Shown: positions 32,800 through 45,538, counted from the first letter of the stretch. The stretch: DNA of 64,000 nt from Pyropia haitanensis (GCA_008729055.1 SDUX01000004.1:496001-560000); one strand, 5' to 3'. Translations and numbers: made by a program. The notes: a model not told the origin generated them from the letters alone.

Positions 32800-34721
32800 A
32801 CGGGGGCGAGCAGCGCCGCTGTTGCCGCCGCGGCGGTCGGTGCCGCTGCCGGCGCCGCCGTGGCGGCGGGCGCCGCCGCCGCCGCGGTCGCGGGGGCGGG
32901 CGCCGCCGCCGACGCCCGGGGAGCGGAAGCCGCCACCGCCGCCGCGACGGGGGCGGGAGCCGCCGCCACCGCCGTGACCGGGGCGGGAGCCGCCGCCGTC
33001 GCCGCGGCGGGGGCGGGCGGCGGCACGGCCGGGTTAGGGGTGGTGACCGCCGCCGGCGCGGCCGGCGGTGGCACCGCCGGCCGTGGCGGCACGGGCGCCG
33101 CCGGCGACGGCGACGGTGGCGCCGCGACGGCGGCGGGCGCGGCTGCGGCCGGCGCGCGTGCCGCCGCCGGCGCCACGGGCGTCGGCGCCGCCGCCGCCCC
33201 GACCGTCGCCGCCGTCGGCGCGGGCGCCGCGCCGCCGCCGGCCGCCGTAGGGCTCGCGGGCGCCGCCGCGGCGGGCGGCGGCGGCGGCGGCACCGACACG
33301 TCCATCGCGTCGGGGTCTGCAGCGGCGACGGCCGTCGCCGCTGCCGCCGCCACCACCGCTGTCGCCGCCGCTGTCGCTGCCGCCGTCGCCGTCCCCGCGG
33401 CTGGCGCCGCGGCGGCCGCGACGCCCGGGAGCGGCCCGAGCCCCCCCCCCAGCCCCCCCCCGGCGGGTGGTCGCGGTCAAAGTTGTCGAGCAGGTAGTTT
33501 AGGTCGACGCCCGAGCCGCCCCCCCCACCCAGCGGCGGCGCGCCCACCCCACCCCCCGACGGGGCGGGCAGGCCGCCGACGCCCGCGTGGAGGTGGTCGT
33601 CCCAGAGCGACTCGGGCTCCGCGCCCAGCGCCAGGTCCCCGCCGAGCTCCTCGTCCAGGGCGGGCAGCGGCGCGCCGGCGGGCTCATCGCCGGCGGCGGC
33701 GGCGGCGCCCACCCCGAGCGGCGGGCCCCACTCGTCGCCACCGCCGTGGTCCGCCGCCGCCGCGGCGCCCGATCCCGCGGCCGCCGCCGCGGCCAGCGGG
33801 TGGTCGGCGCCGAGGCCAAACGGCACCGCGGCGGGGGGCAGGTTCATCGGCCCGGCGCCCGTGCCGTCCGACAGGGGCGCCTCCTCGAGCACCTCCCCCT
33901 CCTCGGCGACGGGGGCGTCGCCGCCCGCGGCGGCCGCGTCTGGCCCGGCCGAGACGATTTCGCCCTCCTCCTCCTCCTCCTCCTCCTCCCCCTCCTCCCC
34001 TTCCTCCTCGTCTTCCGACAGGTCGCTGCCACCGCGGCCGTTGTACGGCGCGTTGACGTACGGGCTGTAGCCGGCGCCCTCCTCCTCGTCATCCTCGTCC
34101 GCCGGCGACGCAAAGCCGCCCTCCCGCACGTCCCCATGCGACGGCAGCAGCGGGGACAGGGAGCGCCCGCGGTCATCATCCGACGACAGCCACCCGTCGC
34201 GGCCGCCGGGCGGCGCGTCGCCGTCCGAGTCAAACACCACCCGCTTGCGCGGCGTGGCGCCAGGTCGGGCCGCGTCGACGCCGCGCGGGGTCTTGGTGCC
34301 CTTGAGCGCCGCCGCCCGGCCGCCATTAGCCGTGCCGGCGCGCCCCCCCCCGCGTCTGCCCCCCACCCCCCCCGTCCCCCGCGGGGCCTGCCCCCCCGAC
34401 CCCGCCATCCGCGGCCGCTTGAGCGACGCCGCCGCCGCCGCCGACGCCGGCGGCGCCGTCCGCTTGCGCGCCGGCGCCAGCGACTGGTGGAGCCCGTCCG
34501 GCGGCACCCGCCGCGCCCCCCCCGGCAGGCCGTTGGGGCGCTCCCGCGCGTTGCGCGTCGCGGCCAGCGACGCCATATCCTCGTGGAACGCCATGATCGG
34601 CCGCACGTGCACCATCCCGACGTGCGTCACGTCCTGGCAGAGGACGGTCAGCGGCCCGAGGTCGGTCGTCGACTTGGCCTTGAGCCGCCGCAGCTCCCCG
34701 CCCTTTTTGGCCGACCCGCGC

Positions 34722-34752
<31 letters not shown>

Positions 34753-35785
34753 TGCCGCCGCCACGTTTGGGGGTGGCCCGGCCCGCCGTGACCCGCCGGG
34801 GGGTGGCGGCGGCCGATCCCGCCTCGGCCGCCGTGCCGCGGCCGCCGCGGCCGCCGCCGGCCGCCGCCGCCGACCGGCGGCGCGCCGCCGCGGCCGCCCG
34901 CCCCGGCAGCCGCTCCGAGTCGGCCCCGCTGTCGCTGTCCGAATCAAAGCCGCCGTCTGACGGCGGCGGCCGCGGCGGCGGCGGCGACCGGCCGCGGCGG
35001 TTGGGCGACGGCCGCCGCCGCGGCGCGCGGGGCGCCACCAGCGCCGCGCCGTCCTCCCCGTCGGCCAGCGCCGACGGGTCCCCGCGGCTGCCGCCGCCGC
35101 CGCCGCCGCTGCCGCCCGCACCGGCGGCCCGCCGGCCGGCACCCGGCGGCGTCCCGTCCCGCCCGCCCGTCGGCAGCGGCGCCGCGCCGCGCGCCGCCGC
35201 CGCCGCCGCCGTCGCCGCCGCCGCCGCCGACGCGGCGGTCGGCGCGCCGCGCCGGCGCGCCGACGACGACGACGGCCCGGCGGGGGGCTCCCGCCCCCGC
35301 GTCCGGGGCGGCCGGGCCGCCAGCGGCGGCGGCGACGGCGCGGGCGGGTCGAGGTCCACGTCCACCACGTCCGCGTCGGCCGCCACCGGGCGGGCGGTCC
35401 GCTTGGTCGCCGCCGCCGCCGCGGCGGCGCGCGGCGGCGTCGCGGCCGCCGCCCACGCGGGCGGCGGCGCCCACGCCGGGGGCTTCCACGGCGGCTCCGC
35501 CGCGGCCGCCGCCGCCGCGTCGGCCGCCGGCGGCGGCACGTACCGCCGGACGTACACCTGCGTTAGGGGCGCGTCGGCGACGGCGGCGGGGGAGGGGGCG
35601 ACCGACAGGGTGACGGCCTGGACAATGACGCCCGACTGGGCGGCGCCGAGCACAAACATCTGCACCAGCGCCTGCATCCGGTGGTGCACGTCGACCGCGG
35701 CGCGGCGGAGGGCGTCCGCGTCGGGCCGGTCGTCGGTGGCGGGGGGGGGGCGCCCCACCGGCGGGGGGGGCGCGGCCCCCACCAT
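32277..35785 (-). CDS. Unrecognised low-complexity nuclear-type protein, paralogue A of a divergent pair
   Basis: Start at 35785 (MVGAAPPPPVGRPPP). One frame runs to the C-runs at 33441-33461; there it shifts and the second frame continues to a stop at 32277, giving roughly 1,170 residues. Two ordered blocks stand out. Block 1 (about 35730-35560) is MQALVQMFVLGAAQSGVIVQ, then AVTLSVAP and TQVYVRRY. Block 2 (about 34690-34563) is GPLTVLCQDVTHVGMVHVRP then IMAFHEDMASL. Both recur in paralogue B. Between them are Ser/Arg/Gly-rich stretches, basic patches (ATPRKRVVFDSDGD) and acidic runs (SEDEEEGEEGEEEEEEEEGE). The last about 350 residues are almost only Pro and Ala with some Val, Thr and Gly. 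Composition suggests a disordered nuclear, perhaps chromatin or transcription, protein. I do not recognise the family. Confidence 0.6.
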
Positions 35786-35832
35786 GGCGCAGGCGCGGGG
35801 ATGGAGTGCGGCAGGGTCAGGAGGGGAAGGTG

Positions 35833-35869
<37 letters not shown>

Positions 35870-37301
35870 GTGCGCAGCGCGCGGAGGGGGGGAGGGGGAT
35901 GAGGCCAAGACCGTGCGAGGACCGAGAGTAGTGAACCGGCAGGCGCACGACGGCAGCGTCGACACCGGCGGCGTCGGTGGGGGCGTCGCCGCAGCCAACG
36001 CGGCGCGGGGTCGAGGCCTCGCGCGCGCGATGGGTGCAGCCGCTCGCCGCCGCGCGCGGCGAGTCGGCGGGCCACGCGACCGGCGCGGCCACCGCTGATC
36101 CCGTCCAAGCGGCGGCGGGCCGCGAACGCCACCCCCTCAGGCCACCCCCCCTCTCCCACCCCCACCGGTGCACCCCGTCCGACACCTGCATCCGAACGCC
36201 ACGGATGACGCGGGGGTTGGCACGCCTCTATCCTTGTTCTTCCCGCTGCAACACAAAGCACGTGCAGATCTGGCGCAGTGTTTTATTTGTAAGCGGCGCT
36301 AAACGAAATTAACGGTGAGGGCGACGCATCAAGTGTCTTCCTATGGGTCCTTACATCGTCCTCACGACATTTACCTCGCTCGAGATCAAGGTGGCCTCAG
36401 CCAAAATTGGCGTTGATTTTGTGCGGCGGCGAGGCGGGCGCGCCAGTGGCGCGACACCCTCCCCTCTGCGTGGGCCCACTAGGAGCGGGTGCCCCCCTGC
36501 GGAGGGACCTCGCGCCGCCACCACAACAACCCCACCCCCCTCCCCCCTCCAACGGCCGGGTGAGCGCCCCGCTTCGGTGAGATCTCTCCCCTCTTGCACG
36601 CCTCCCCGCACCGCCCGCCCGTCGGCCATCGGGCGGGGGAGTGGCCCCCTCAAGTGCTGTTCTTGGGGAGCCGCGCCGAGCGGGCGGCGCTGGTCATTGG
36701 GGGCGTCCACCCGCGCGCCCCGACCATTGGCCAAGAGGTGACCGCCGTCGTTGTCATTGGCAGCAGCGCTGCCACGCCCTATTCTTTGGTGGCAGCCGGA
36801 CGTCCGCCCCCCCGTCCCCGCCCGCCACGACCACCTCTGTCTGCGTGCCCCGCCTCGCCACCCCCACCTCGCCCTCGGTGGCCACGCCCGGCCGCGTGGC
36901 CACGCGCGCGCGCTGCGGCGCGCGGCGCCGCAGCCGGCCCACCGCCCGGCCGCCCCCACCACCCCCCCGTCCGAGGCCCCCCGCGGTGGCCGCCCGCGGC
37001 GGTGGCCGCCCTCCCCCCTCGCGACCGCCGCCGGCGTGGACGCCACGACTGGGTGCGCCGGCGGCGGCCCCACGCCTGGCCAGTGACTGCTGCCACCCGC
37101 CACCACCCGACCCCCGCGTGGAGGTAGCCGCGCGGCCGCCGCCGCCGCTGCTCTTCCTCGGCTGCCGGGTGTGCCTCGTCGACCAGAAGCCTCGCTCGTC
37201 CCCTGCTGCGGGGTGTACCCGCCCTCTGCCGCGTCGACTGCCGCCGTCCCTTGCACGTCGGCCGCCTGCCGTTCTCGTTTCCCTTCTCCCTACCTTGTCC
37301 A
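35786..37301. promoter_or_regulatory. Shared upstream region of the divergent paralogues, with A35 tract
   Basis: 1.5 kb between the two start codons. A perfect run of 35 A residues at 35833-35867 lies 48 bp upstream of paralogue A's ATG (poly-dT on its coding strand). 36190-36420 is balanced and AT-richer than its surroundings. Poly(dA:dT) tracts generally exclude nucleosomes, so this may mark the promoter; that role is inferred. Confidence 0.45.
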
Positions 37302-37355
37302 ATGTCGTCGTCGCCCCCGGGGAGCAGCGTGACCATGGCGGTGGGCGCGCCGCCT

Positions 37356-37391
<36 letters not shown>

Positions 37392-40346
37392 ACGGCGACG
37401 CGGCGGCGGTCGCGGCCGGCGCGCGCGCCGCCGCCAACGACGCCGCCATACCCCCCCTCCCCCCCCCCCGCACCGGCAGGCGCCCCTAACCCCTCCCACA
37501 CCATCCCCTCCCACAACTCCACCGCGGCGCCGACCACTGCCGCTGCCGCAGCCGCTGTGCCCGCCGACGCTGCCGCCGCCACCGCGTCGGCGGATGCCGC
37601 CCTGCCGGCCGACGGCGCCTCGACGCCCCCGCTTCCCTCCCGGCCCCTGTCATCGGCGCCGCCTCGGCCCGCGCCGCGCCCCGCGGCCATCCCGTCCGCC
37701 GCCGCGGCCGGCCGTATCGCGGCGGTCGTCGACGGCCTCGTCGCCGCCGCCGCCGCGGCGGGCATCACCGTCGAGGCGCTGACGCTGTCGGTAATGCCGC
37801 CGTGGGAGCGGGGGGGGGAGGGGGCGGGCTGGCGCCGCGTCCCCACCGTCTACATGGCCGAGCCGCCGGGGGTGGGGCGGCCGCGGGGGGGGGGGACGCC
37901 GCCACGCCGCCGCCGCCGCCGCCGACGCCCCGCGCGCTGTGGGGGGGGAGCCCGTAGGCGCGGCGGCCGCGGCGCGCGGCAGCCGCCGCCGCCGCCGCCG
38001 GCCTGCCCGCCTGGCGGCGTCGCCGCGCAAGCGCGCGCGCGTGCGGCTGCCGCCTGCCGACGGTGACGGCGATGCCGACGCCGACGGCGGTGGCGCCACC
38101 CCCACGTCGTCGTCGTCGTTGGCGTCGTCGTCGGGGGGGGAGTCACCTCCGCCGCCCCGGCGGCGGCACCCGCTGCCGCCGCCCAGTCCCCCCGGCGGTG
38201 GCGGACCGCACGCGCTGGGCGGCGACCCGCCCACCCCCAGGTCACACCACCGGGGCAAGACCCTGCTGGGATCCCCCGGCGCCGCCGCGGCGGCGGCGGC
38301 CGCCGCCGCCAGCCGCCCGGCAGCCACCGCGCCAGGCAGCCGCGGCGCTCACGCGCGCGTCGCGTCCCCTCGCGGCCACCTGCGTGGCAAGACGCTGTTG
38401 GTTCCCCCCGGCGGGGCCGCCGCTGTCCCGCCCACATCCCCCCGCTCGCCGTCGGCCACCACGCCGGGCGGGCGGCTGCGGCCGCTCGCGTCGCTCCGCC
38501 TCGAGGGCGGCCCCGTGCGGGTGCTGCAGCTGGACGTGCCCGCGACGGGGCTATCGTACGTGCGTCCGCGGCGGGCGTTTCTCGCGGACCTGTCCCGGAT
38601 GGGCCAGCTGGGAGGAGGCAGTCTCCCGCGGCGGGGCGCGGGCGTCGAAGCGGACGCGGCGATGGAGGAGGGGGCAGAGGAGGAGGCGGCGGCGGAGCCA
38701 GAGGAGTATGGTGAACCCGCCAGCCCGGTGTGGAGAGAGGGTAGGAGCACGTCGCCCACCGCGCCGGGCGGCTGGAGAGGGGGAGACCCGCCCCCCGCCC
38801 CCGAGTTGATGATGGAGGGTGGCGCTGCCGCGCGTGAAGGCCAGGGGTGGGTGCCACCGCCGCTGGCGAGGCCGCCACCGGCACCGCCGCCGCAGCGGGT
38901 GTCTCACGCGCCGGCCGACGGTGCAGAGACGTCGGAGGCGAGCAATGACGGACCGGTGGTGCCGTTTCGCGTAGAAACACCGACGGTGCCGTCACGCCAT
39001 GACGGTAGCGAGTTAGACAGGGACACGCCGCCGCCACCGCCGCTACCGCCTCCGCCGCCGCCACCGCCGCCACCGCCGCCGCTGCCACCGCCGCCGCCAC
39101 GGGCTTTGGGCGTGTCGACGGCCGAGGTGGCGGCGCTCGGCGCCACCGCCACCCCCACCGAGGGGGAGGACGACGAGGACGAGGACGCGTTTTGGGTGCG
39201 TGCCCTCGGCGGCGGCGCCTCGGACGGCGTCGACGATGACGCGTACGGCGGCGGCGGCGGCGGGGTGGCGGCGGGGAGCCCCCCCCCCCGCGGCGCGCCC
39301 GGCACCCGTCTCCGTTCGTGGCCGCGGCGGCCGCCTGGGCCGCCGCCGTCGACGCGCCGCGATGTGCGTCCACCTTCCCCCCGCGGGGCCTGGCGGGTCC
39401 GCCGCGCGCCGCCGGTGGCGGCCCGGGCCGGCCGGCCGCGCCTCCGCCACCGGCGGCCGGGTTGATGGGTGGCGCGCCGCCGGTGCACCCCCCCCCCTGG
39501 GCGGCCTCCCGTCGCTCCCCCGCCGCCCAAGCGGCCTGTCGCTGTATGGTGAGCCCGTCGCGAGCCCCTTTCCGCTCCTCGATGAGCCCCACACGGCGCT
39601 GCCACCGGCGGGCGTGCCCGTTGACGGCGCCGCTGACGCCGGCACCGGCATCGGCACCGGCACCGGCGGCGGGTGTGACGGCGGTCTCGGCGGCGGCAAC
39701 GGCAGCGTCGGCGGTGGCGCCGGCGACGGTGACGGCAGCAACGTTGGCGGTGGCGTCGGCGGCAGCAGCGGCTGGGCCGATACGCCCCTGCCGCCGCTGC
39801 CGTCGCTGCCACCGGTGGGACTCCCCTGGGCTGACGACCCGCTGCCGCTGCTGTCGCTCGCGGCGGGCGCCCCGTCAGCGACGCTATTGGCTGGGGGGGG
39901 AGGGGGGGGGGGGGGGCACGCGCCGCGGAGGGGGGAGGTGCACCGCCGACGGGGTGGGGGAGGGGGGAGGGGCCGTGCGGTGGGGGCGTCGACCGCTTGT
40001 CGCCGCCGCGGGGGGGGGGGTGCCACCGCCGCGGGGGGCGTCGGTGGGTGTGGCGGACGGCGGCTTGGGCGTGGCGGCCGCGCCGGCGGCTGGCGCGGGG
40101 GCGGCCGCCGGCAGCACCAGCGGCGGCGGCCACACCGACGGCTTGGCGGCTGGCCGCGGCGGTGGATGCGGCAACGGCGCCGGCGCCGGCAATGGCGCCG
40201 TCAGCAGCGACGGTAACGGCCGTCGGGCGGTGCCGTCGACCAGCGGGGCGTTGCCGCCGCCGCCGTCTCCCCCGCCGCTGGTTGCCACGGCCCCGCCCGC
40301 GCGGCCCGCCGCGAACACCCCGCCCGCCGCGGCTGCCCGCGGCTAG
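37302..40346 (+). CDS. Unrecognised low-complexity nuclear-type protein, paralogue B of a divergent pair
   Basis: Start at 37302 (MSSSPPGSSVTMAVG). The coding signal changes frame at G-run 37885-37894, C-run 39279-39289, C-run 39488-39497 and G-runs near 39891-40020, ending at 40346. Block 1 (about 37690-37860), VVDGLVAAAAAAGITVEALT then LSVMPP and PTVYMAE, and block 2 (38466-38612), GPVRVLQLDVPATGLSYVRP then RRAFLADLSRMGQL, line up with blocks 1 and 2 of paralogue A in the same order. Between them lie a basic nuclear-localisation-like patch (SPRKRARVRLPP), a Ser-rich run, and a short internal repeat, HHRGKTLLGSPG and HLRGKTLLVPPG. Downstream are an acidic patch (EGEDDEDEDAFWVRAL) and Gly/Pro/Ala-rich tail. 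No known family recognised. Confidence 0.55.
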
Positions 40347-41740
40347 CGGCCCGCCGCGGTTCACCCACGGCTAGTGGCGGAGAACAGGCGGGGAGCAGGA
40401 GTTGCCTCAGCCCGTCGCGAGGCCGCGTCCGCCGTCGGCCCACCTTGCCCTCCCCGCCTTGACCTTCTCTCCGCGGCCCGCTGGTGACACCGACGTCGCT
40501 AGGCGTGGCCACCTCCCGCCGTGGCCCGCCTGGCAACCGTCGTGCGGCGCTGTTGACGGTGAGGCGGCCGCCGCGCGGCCGCCATGGGCGCCGACCGCCT
40601 GCAGCCGTGAGTGGGGAGCAGCGGTGGGGGGGTGGGGGAGCGCGTATCGGCGCTGGCCAGCGGTCCCCCCGCCGCGGCGACGCGTGCGGCCGAGCGGCCC
40701 CCCTGCGCGCGCCGTGCGAGGAGGCGTGGTGCTGGGCAGCGACTGGCTGCAGTTATAGAGGGCCGCCGCGTGGCCGCCACGAGCAGCGGCGCCGCTGCCG
40801 CGGCGCGCGGGCGTGTGCGGCAGTGGCGCGCGGGCGTCTGTTTATTCGCTCTACCTCTTCAGTCGCCCGGCCACAAAGAAACGGAGGGCGACCCACCTCG
40901 GCCCCGAGGCCGCGACCGCCAAGGGGAGGGAGGGAGTGCCGAGGGGGCGTGGAGTGGCCGCCGCCGGCCACTCCCCCTGCTGCCAACCCCCGCCAAGGGG
41001 GGGCGGCGAGCATAACGGCACGCGAAGCGCCACCGCCAGCCATCAAGGCGGCGGGCAAACCCACCCCGCCAACCCCGCGGCGCGCGGCCGGCTCGGTGGC
41101 CGTCACTAACGCCCACCGGCGCGGTGCCCGGTGCTCGACGCTGTAGCCCCTCGACGCGGCCGCCGCCCCCCCCCGCCCCGCCCTCCCTGCATCACCTCTC
41201 GTCTTCCTGAGCCTCGGCGGATGTGGCAAGCCGTCGTCGACCGGCCCGGGTGACGATGGAGCTCACGAGGAAGGGGGGGGGGGGCGTGCCACGCCTCCGG
41301 GCGCCACGCCGTCCCGTACGCGCACGCCAGGCCCGTCCGCCACCCGTGCCATAGACAGAAAAAAAAAAAAAAAACGCCCGCAGCCAGGTCCTCGGCCCCC
41401 GCGTCAGCTCGCCGCGTGCTCCCGCCCATCACGCTGCGGCCTCGCAGCCCGCTGGTGGAGCCACCGCCGGCCCCACCCCCAGCACAAAGGGGAGAGTCAC
41501 CCCCACCGTCCGCCACACGGCCAGCCAACAGCAGCACAGCGCCTGACGCAGGCACAGGTACCCTCACCCCCTTCGGCTTCCGCCCCCGCCGTACGACCGC
41601 CCCCATCCCTGACTATATACGCACAGCCCCGTGCCGTCCGGCGGCTCCTCCCACGCCGCCTCCCCCCCCCCCCCCCCCACCACCATGCCCCACACCACCC
41701 CACCCCACCACCCTGCGCACCCGCCCCCCCGGCAGCCCTT
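40347..41740. other. Intergenic between paralogue B and BET1 gene
   Basis: 3' flanks of two convergent genes. GC-rich, with an A-run at 41359-41374. Open frames are Arg/Pro/Gly-rich without domains. Confidence 0.4.
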
Positions 41741-42486
41741 TCAAAACATCATCCGCAGCAGCAGGTACAAGGCGGTCAGCCCCCCCACCCCCCCCGCCAC
41801 GAGGAGCGTACTCCGCCGCCACCCGCCGCGGCCATCGTCGGTGAGGAGGCGCAGCTGGTCGAGCGCGCCGCCCAGCGCGCCCGCCGTCGACGTCATGCGG
41901 CCGGCGACAGCCGCGTCGAGGTAGGCGTTTTGGGACGTCACGTCATCGTCGATTTGGAGGGCCAGCTGCCCGCGCGCCACAGAGGAAAAGGAGGGAAGAA
42001 GGACCGAATAGGGCGGGAGCGGAGGAGGGGGGACCCAGTGGTCGGGAACGAGACGACGCCCGCAAAACAATAGACCCAGAGTCAGACGCTGAGGCAGGTA
42101 TGCCACGGCCCACACACAGAGCACGGGGGCAAAAGGATGGACAGCGGGCTGTCCCTAGCAGCCTCTGTTGCCTCGCGGGGCTTCCCCCTTCGCCACCACC
42201 ACCTCCCTATAAACACCGCCCCCCCCCCCCCCCAAAAGTCCACCCATCGGCAGCCCACGCTCCGCCCCCCCCCCCCCCCCCTCTCCCCCGCACCTACCGC
42301 CTTGATAGCCCCCGACCGCCCGTGCAGCGCGTCAATGTTGCGGTCATTGTCCGCGACGAGCGCGTCCGCGTCGGCCGCCGCCGCCGCCGCCGACGGCGCG
42401 CCGCCGGCGGCGGCAGCCGCGGCACCCCCACCCGCGGCGGCGGCGGCGGGCCCAAACAGCAGCGACCGGTTGGCCCGGTTGGCCAT
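41741..42486 (-). CDS. BET1: BET1-like Qc-SNARE, two exons
   Basis: Exon 1 42486-42298 (starts MANRANRSLLFGP), exon 2 41965-41741; the intron of 332 bp begins GTAGGT, ends CAG and is phase 0. The 137-residue protein has a disordered Ala/Gly-rich N-terminus, a SNARE coiled coil from about residue 48 (NDRNIDALHGRSGAIKALAL then QIDDDVTSQNAYLD and LGGALDQLRLL) and a C-terminal membrane anchor (STLLVAGGVGGLTALYLLL) with only four residues beyond. This is the standard layout of BET1/SFT1 proteins, which form part of the SNARE complex fusing ER-derived or intra-Golgi vesicles. The central layer residue falls in QIDDD (Gln). BET1 and SFT1-like forms cannot be separated with confidence. Divergent from ESF1. 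Confidence 0.85.
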
Positions 42487-43173
42487 GCCCGCCCGGCGCC
42501 CCCCCGCGCGCGGGCAAGGCCGACCGCGCACGGCGTCTGGGGAGAGCCCGTGCGCAGATGGACACCGCCCCCACCGGCGGCGGTCGCACCGCCGTTGTCT
42601 GTGACGTGGTTGGCACGGCGGGGGGTAGCTCAAGACGGCGGGGGGGGAGGGGGGGGCGGGGGCAGCGTACGGGGCGCGGCCGCCGCGGCGGCGGCACCCG
42701 GCGGCGACGGCAGCCGCCCACACGCGTATGTACGGGCGCCCCCCGCGGCGGCGTCCAGCGCCCAGACGCAAGACACCTCCACGCACGAGACACCTCGTGC
42801 GGAGGGGCCGCGCTGTCCCGTTGCCCACCGCCAAGTGCCGGCAGACAGGCGCACGCGCCGCGGCAGCGACCGGCGCGATCGGACCGATCATGCGCGTTGG
42901 GTAGCGGCGCCGCCGGTTTGGCGCCGCCCGGATCCCGCCGTCGACCGCGGTTTGGGTGGGCGCGGCCCCCCCCCGGCACCGCCGCCGCCGCCGCCGCCGT
43001 CGCTGCCCGCCGCCGCGCCGCGTCCGCCCGCCCGCGCGCCCCCCCCCCCCCCCGCCCCGCGCTCGCCGGTCGCGACGCGTCCGCCGCGACGCGCTCGCCC
43101 CCTCTGCCCGTCCCCACCTGCGCTGCGCGCAGTGTCCGCCGCCGTCTGGGGTGGTGTGTGGCGGCCGCTCCCG
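42487..43173. promoter_or_regulatory. Divergent region between BET1 and ESF1
   Basis: 687 bp between the two start codons. GC-rich with short C-runs and no other gene. The promoter role is inferred from the head-to-head arrangement. Confidence 0.35.
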
Positions 43174-43228
43174 ATGGCGCCGCCCCCCGCCAAGCGCCGC
43201 CGCCGCCGGTCCGCCGGCGCTGCCGCGT

Positions 43229-43260
<32 letters not shown>

Positions 43261-45080
43261 ACCGCCACCGCCACCGCCGCTGGCCACGGCCGGCGTGGCG
43301 GCGGCGGCGGTGGCAGCGGCGGTGGCGGCGGTGGCGGCGGTGGCGGCGGCGGTGGCGGTGGGGGTGGGGCGGCCGCGGCGGCCCCCCCCCCCCCCCCCCC
43401 CCCCGACCTCGTGTCGGACCCCCGCTTCGCGGCGGTGCACGTCGACCCGCGCTTTGCGCGACCGCCCACCGCCGCCGCGCGGGCGCTCGCCATTGACGAG
43501 CGGTTTGCCGACGCGCTCGCCGGCACGGGCGCGTTTGCAGTGACCGCGCCGCGGGTGGACGCGACGGGCCGGCCCGTCGCGCGGGGCGCCGCCGCCGCCG
43601 CCGCCGCCGCGCGCGTCGCGGGGCTGTACCGCGTGGCGGGGGGCGGCGCGGAACAACGGGCGGCCGCGGCGGCGGCGCTGTCGGGTGGTGACGACGATGC
43701 GGCGGGCGGCGACGGGGACGACGCGGTCGCTGCCGCTGCCGACGGCGGCGGCAGCGGTGGTGACAGCGACAGCGACGGTGGCAGTGACAGCGACAGCGAG
43801 AGTGGCGGGGACAGCGACGGCAGCAGCGCCGCGTCGTCGGCCGCGTCGGGCGGCTCGTCGGCGGCGGAGGAGGTGGAGCGCCTGGCGGAGGGTGGGGAGA
43901 CGACCCGCGTGGCGGTGGTGGACCTTGACTGGAACCGGGTGCGCGCGGCGGACGTGTACGCGGCGCTGGTGGCGGGGGTGCCCCCGGGGGGACCCTCCGG
44001 TCGGTGGCGGTCCACCCGACGACGGAGGGGCTGCAGCGGATGGCCGCCGAGGCCCGCCTCGGTCCGCAGCTCGTCACGGCTGCGGACGAGGCGGTGCTGG
44101 CGCGGTCGGCCGCGGCCGCCGGGGGGGGGAGGCGAGCGCGGGTGGTGGTGGTGGTGGTGGTGGTGGTGGTGGTGGTGGTGGTGGTGGTGGTCGGAGTGCC
44201 GGGGGGGGGGGCGACGACAGTGACAGCAGCGGCGACGGGAGCGGCGACGACGGCGGCGGCGGCCTGCGCGACACGGCCTACCACTCGGAAGACGAGGAGG
44301 AGGACACGCGCCCCACGTCGGCGGCGCAGCGGGCGCTCCGCCGCTACGAGCGCGCGCGGCTGCGCTACTACGTTGCGATCGCCACGTTTGACTCGCCGGC
44401 GACGGCGGCGGCGGTGGTGGCCGCGCTGGACGGCTCGGAGCTGGAGCTGTCGGGCAACACCCTCGACCTGCGCTTCATCCCCGATGGGATCCCCCCCGCG
44501 GCGCCCCCCCGGGACGAGGCCACGCGCCTCCCCGCCGGCTACGTGCCCGGCGCGATGGCGCCGCCCGCGCTCGCACACTCGCGCGTCGTCCTCGGCTGGG
44601 ACGCGGACGACCCGCGGCGGGCGGTGCTCAAGCGGCGGGCGGTCAAGGCGGAGGAGGTGGCCGCGGATGACCTCCGCACGTACCTCGCGTCGTCCGAGTC
44701 GGACGGGGAGGGGGGGGGCGCCCGCACCGGCGTCCACGCCGCCGCGGCCGACGCGGACGCGGACGGTGACGCGGACGCGGCCGCCGCACGCGCCGCGCGC
44801 GCCGACCACGCCGCCGCGATGCGGCGGCTGCTGCTCGGCGCGGGCGACGCCGCGGCCGCCGCGGCGGCGGCGGCGACCGCCGCGGCGACCGCCGCGGCCG
44901 ACGCGGCGGCGGGCGCCACCGAGCTGACCTTCACGCCGGGCCTCCTCGACGCGGGCGCGGACATTGCCGCGCGCGGCCGCGCGCGCGCGGCGGGGGAGGA
45001 CGTGGACCGCGCCGAGACGGTGTGGGAGGCGCGGCTGCGGCGGCAGGCGGAGCGCAAGGCGGCGAAAAAGGCGGAGCGGA

Positions 45081-45113
<33 letters not shown>

Positions 45114-45503
45114 GGGGGGGGGGGGGGGGGGGGCGCCCGCCGCGGCGGGCAAGGGCGCCGCCACCGCCGGCGGCACGCCCGCGTGGGCGGGCGAGGCGGG
45201 GCTCCCGGTGGGCGTCGCGGACGACCCCTTTTTTATGATGGACCCGGCCGAGGGGGGGACCGACGACGACGACGACGCGGCCGCCGCCGCCGCGCCCGCG
45301 TCTGCCGCCGCGCCGCCACCGCGGCCGCGTCAGCGGCGGCGTGCCGCCGCTGTCGCTGCCGGCAGCGATGCCGGCGACAGCGACGGCGGCGACGCGGACG
45401 CGGTCCGCCGCCGCCGCCGTGCCGCCGCCGAGGCCGAGGCGGACCTGCAGCTGCTCCTCCTGGACGGTGGCGTCGGCGCCGCCGGCGCCGCCGCGGTCAC
45501 CAA

Positions 45504-45538
<35 letters not shown>

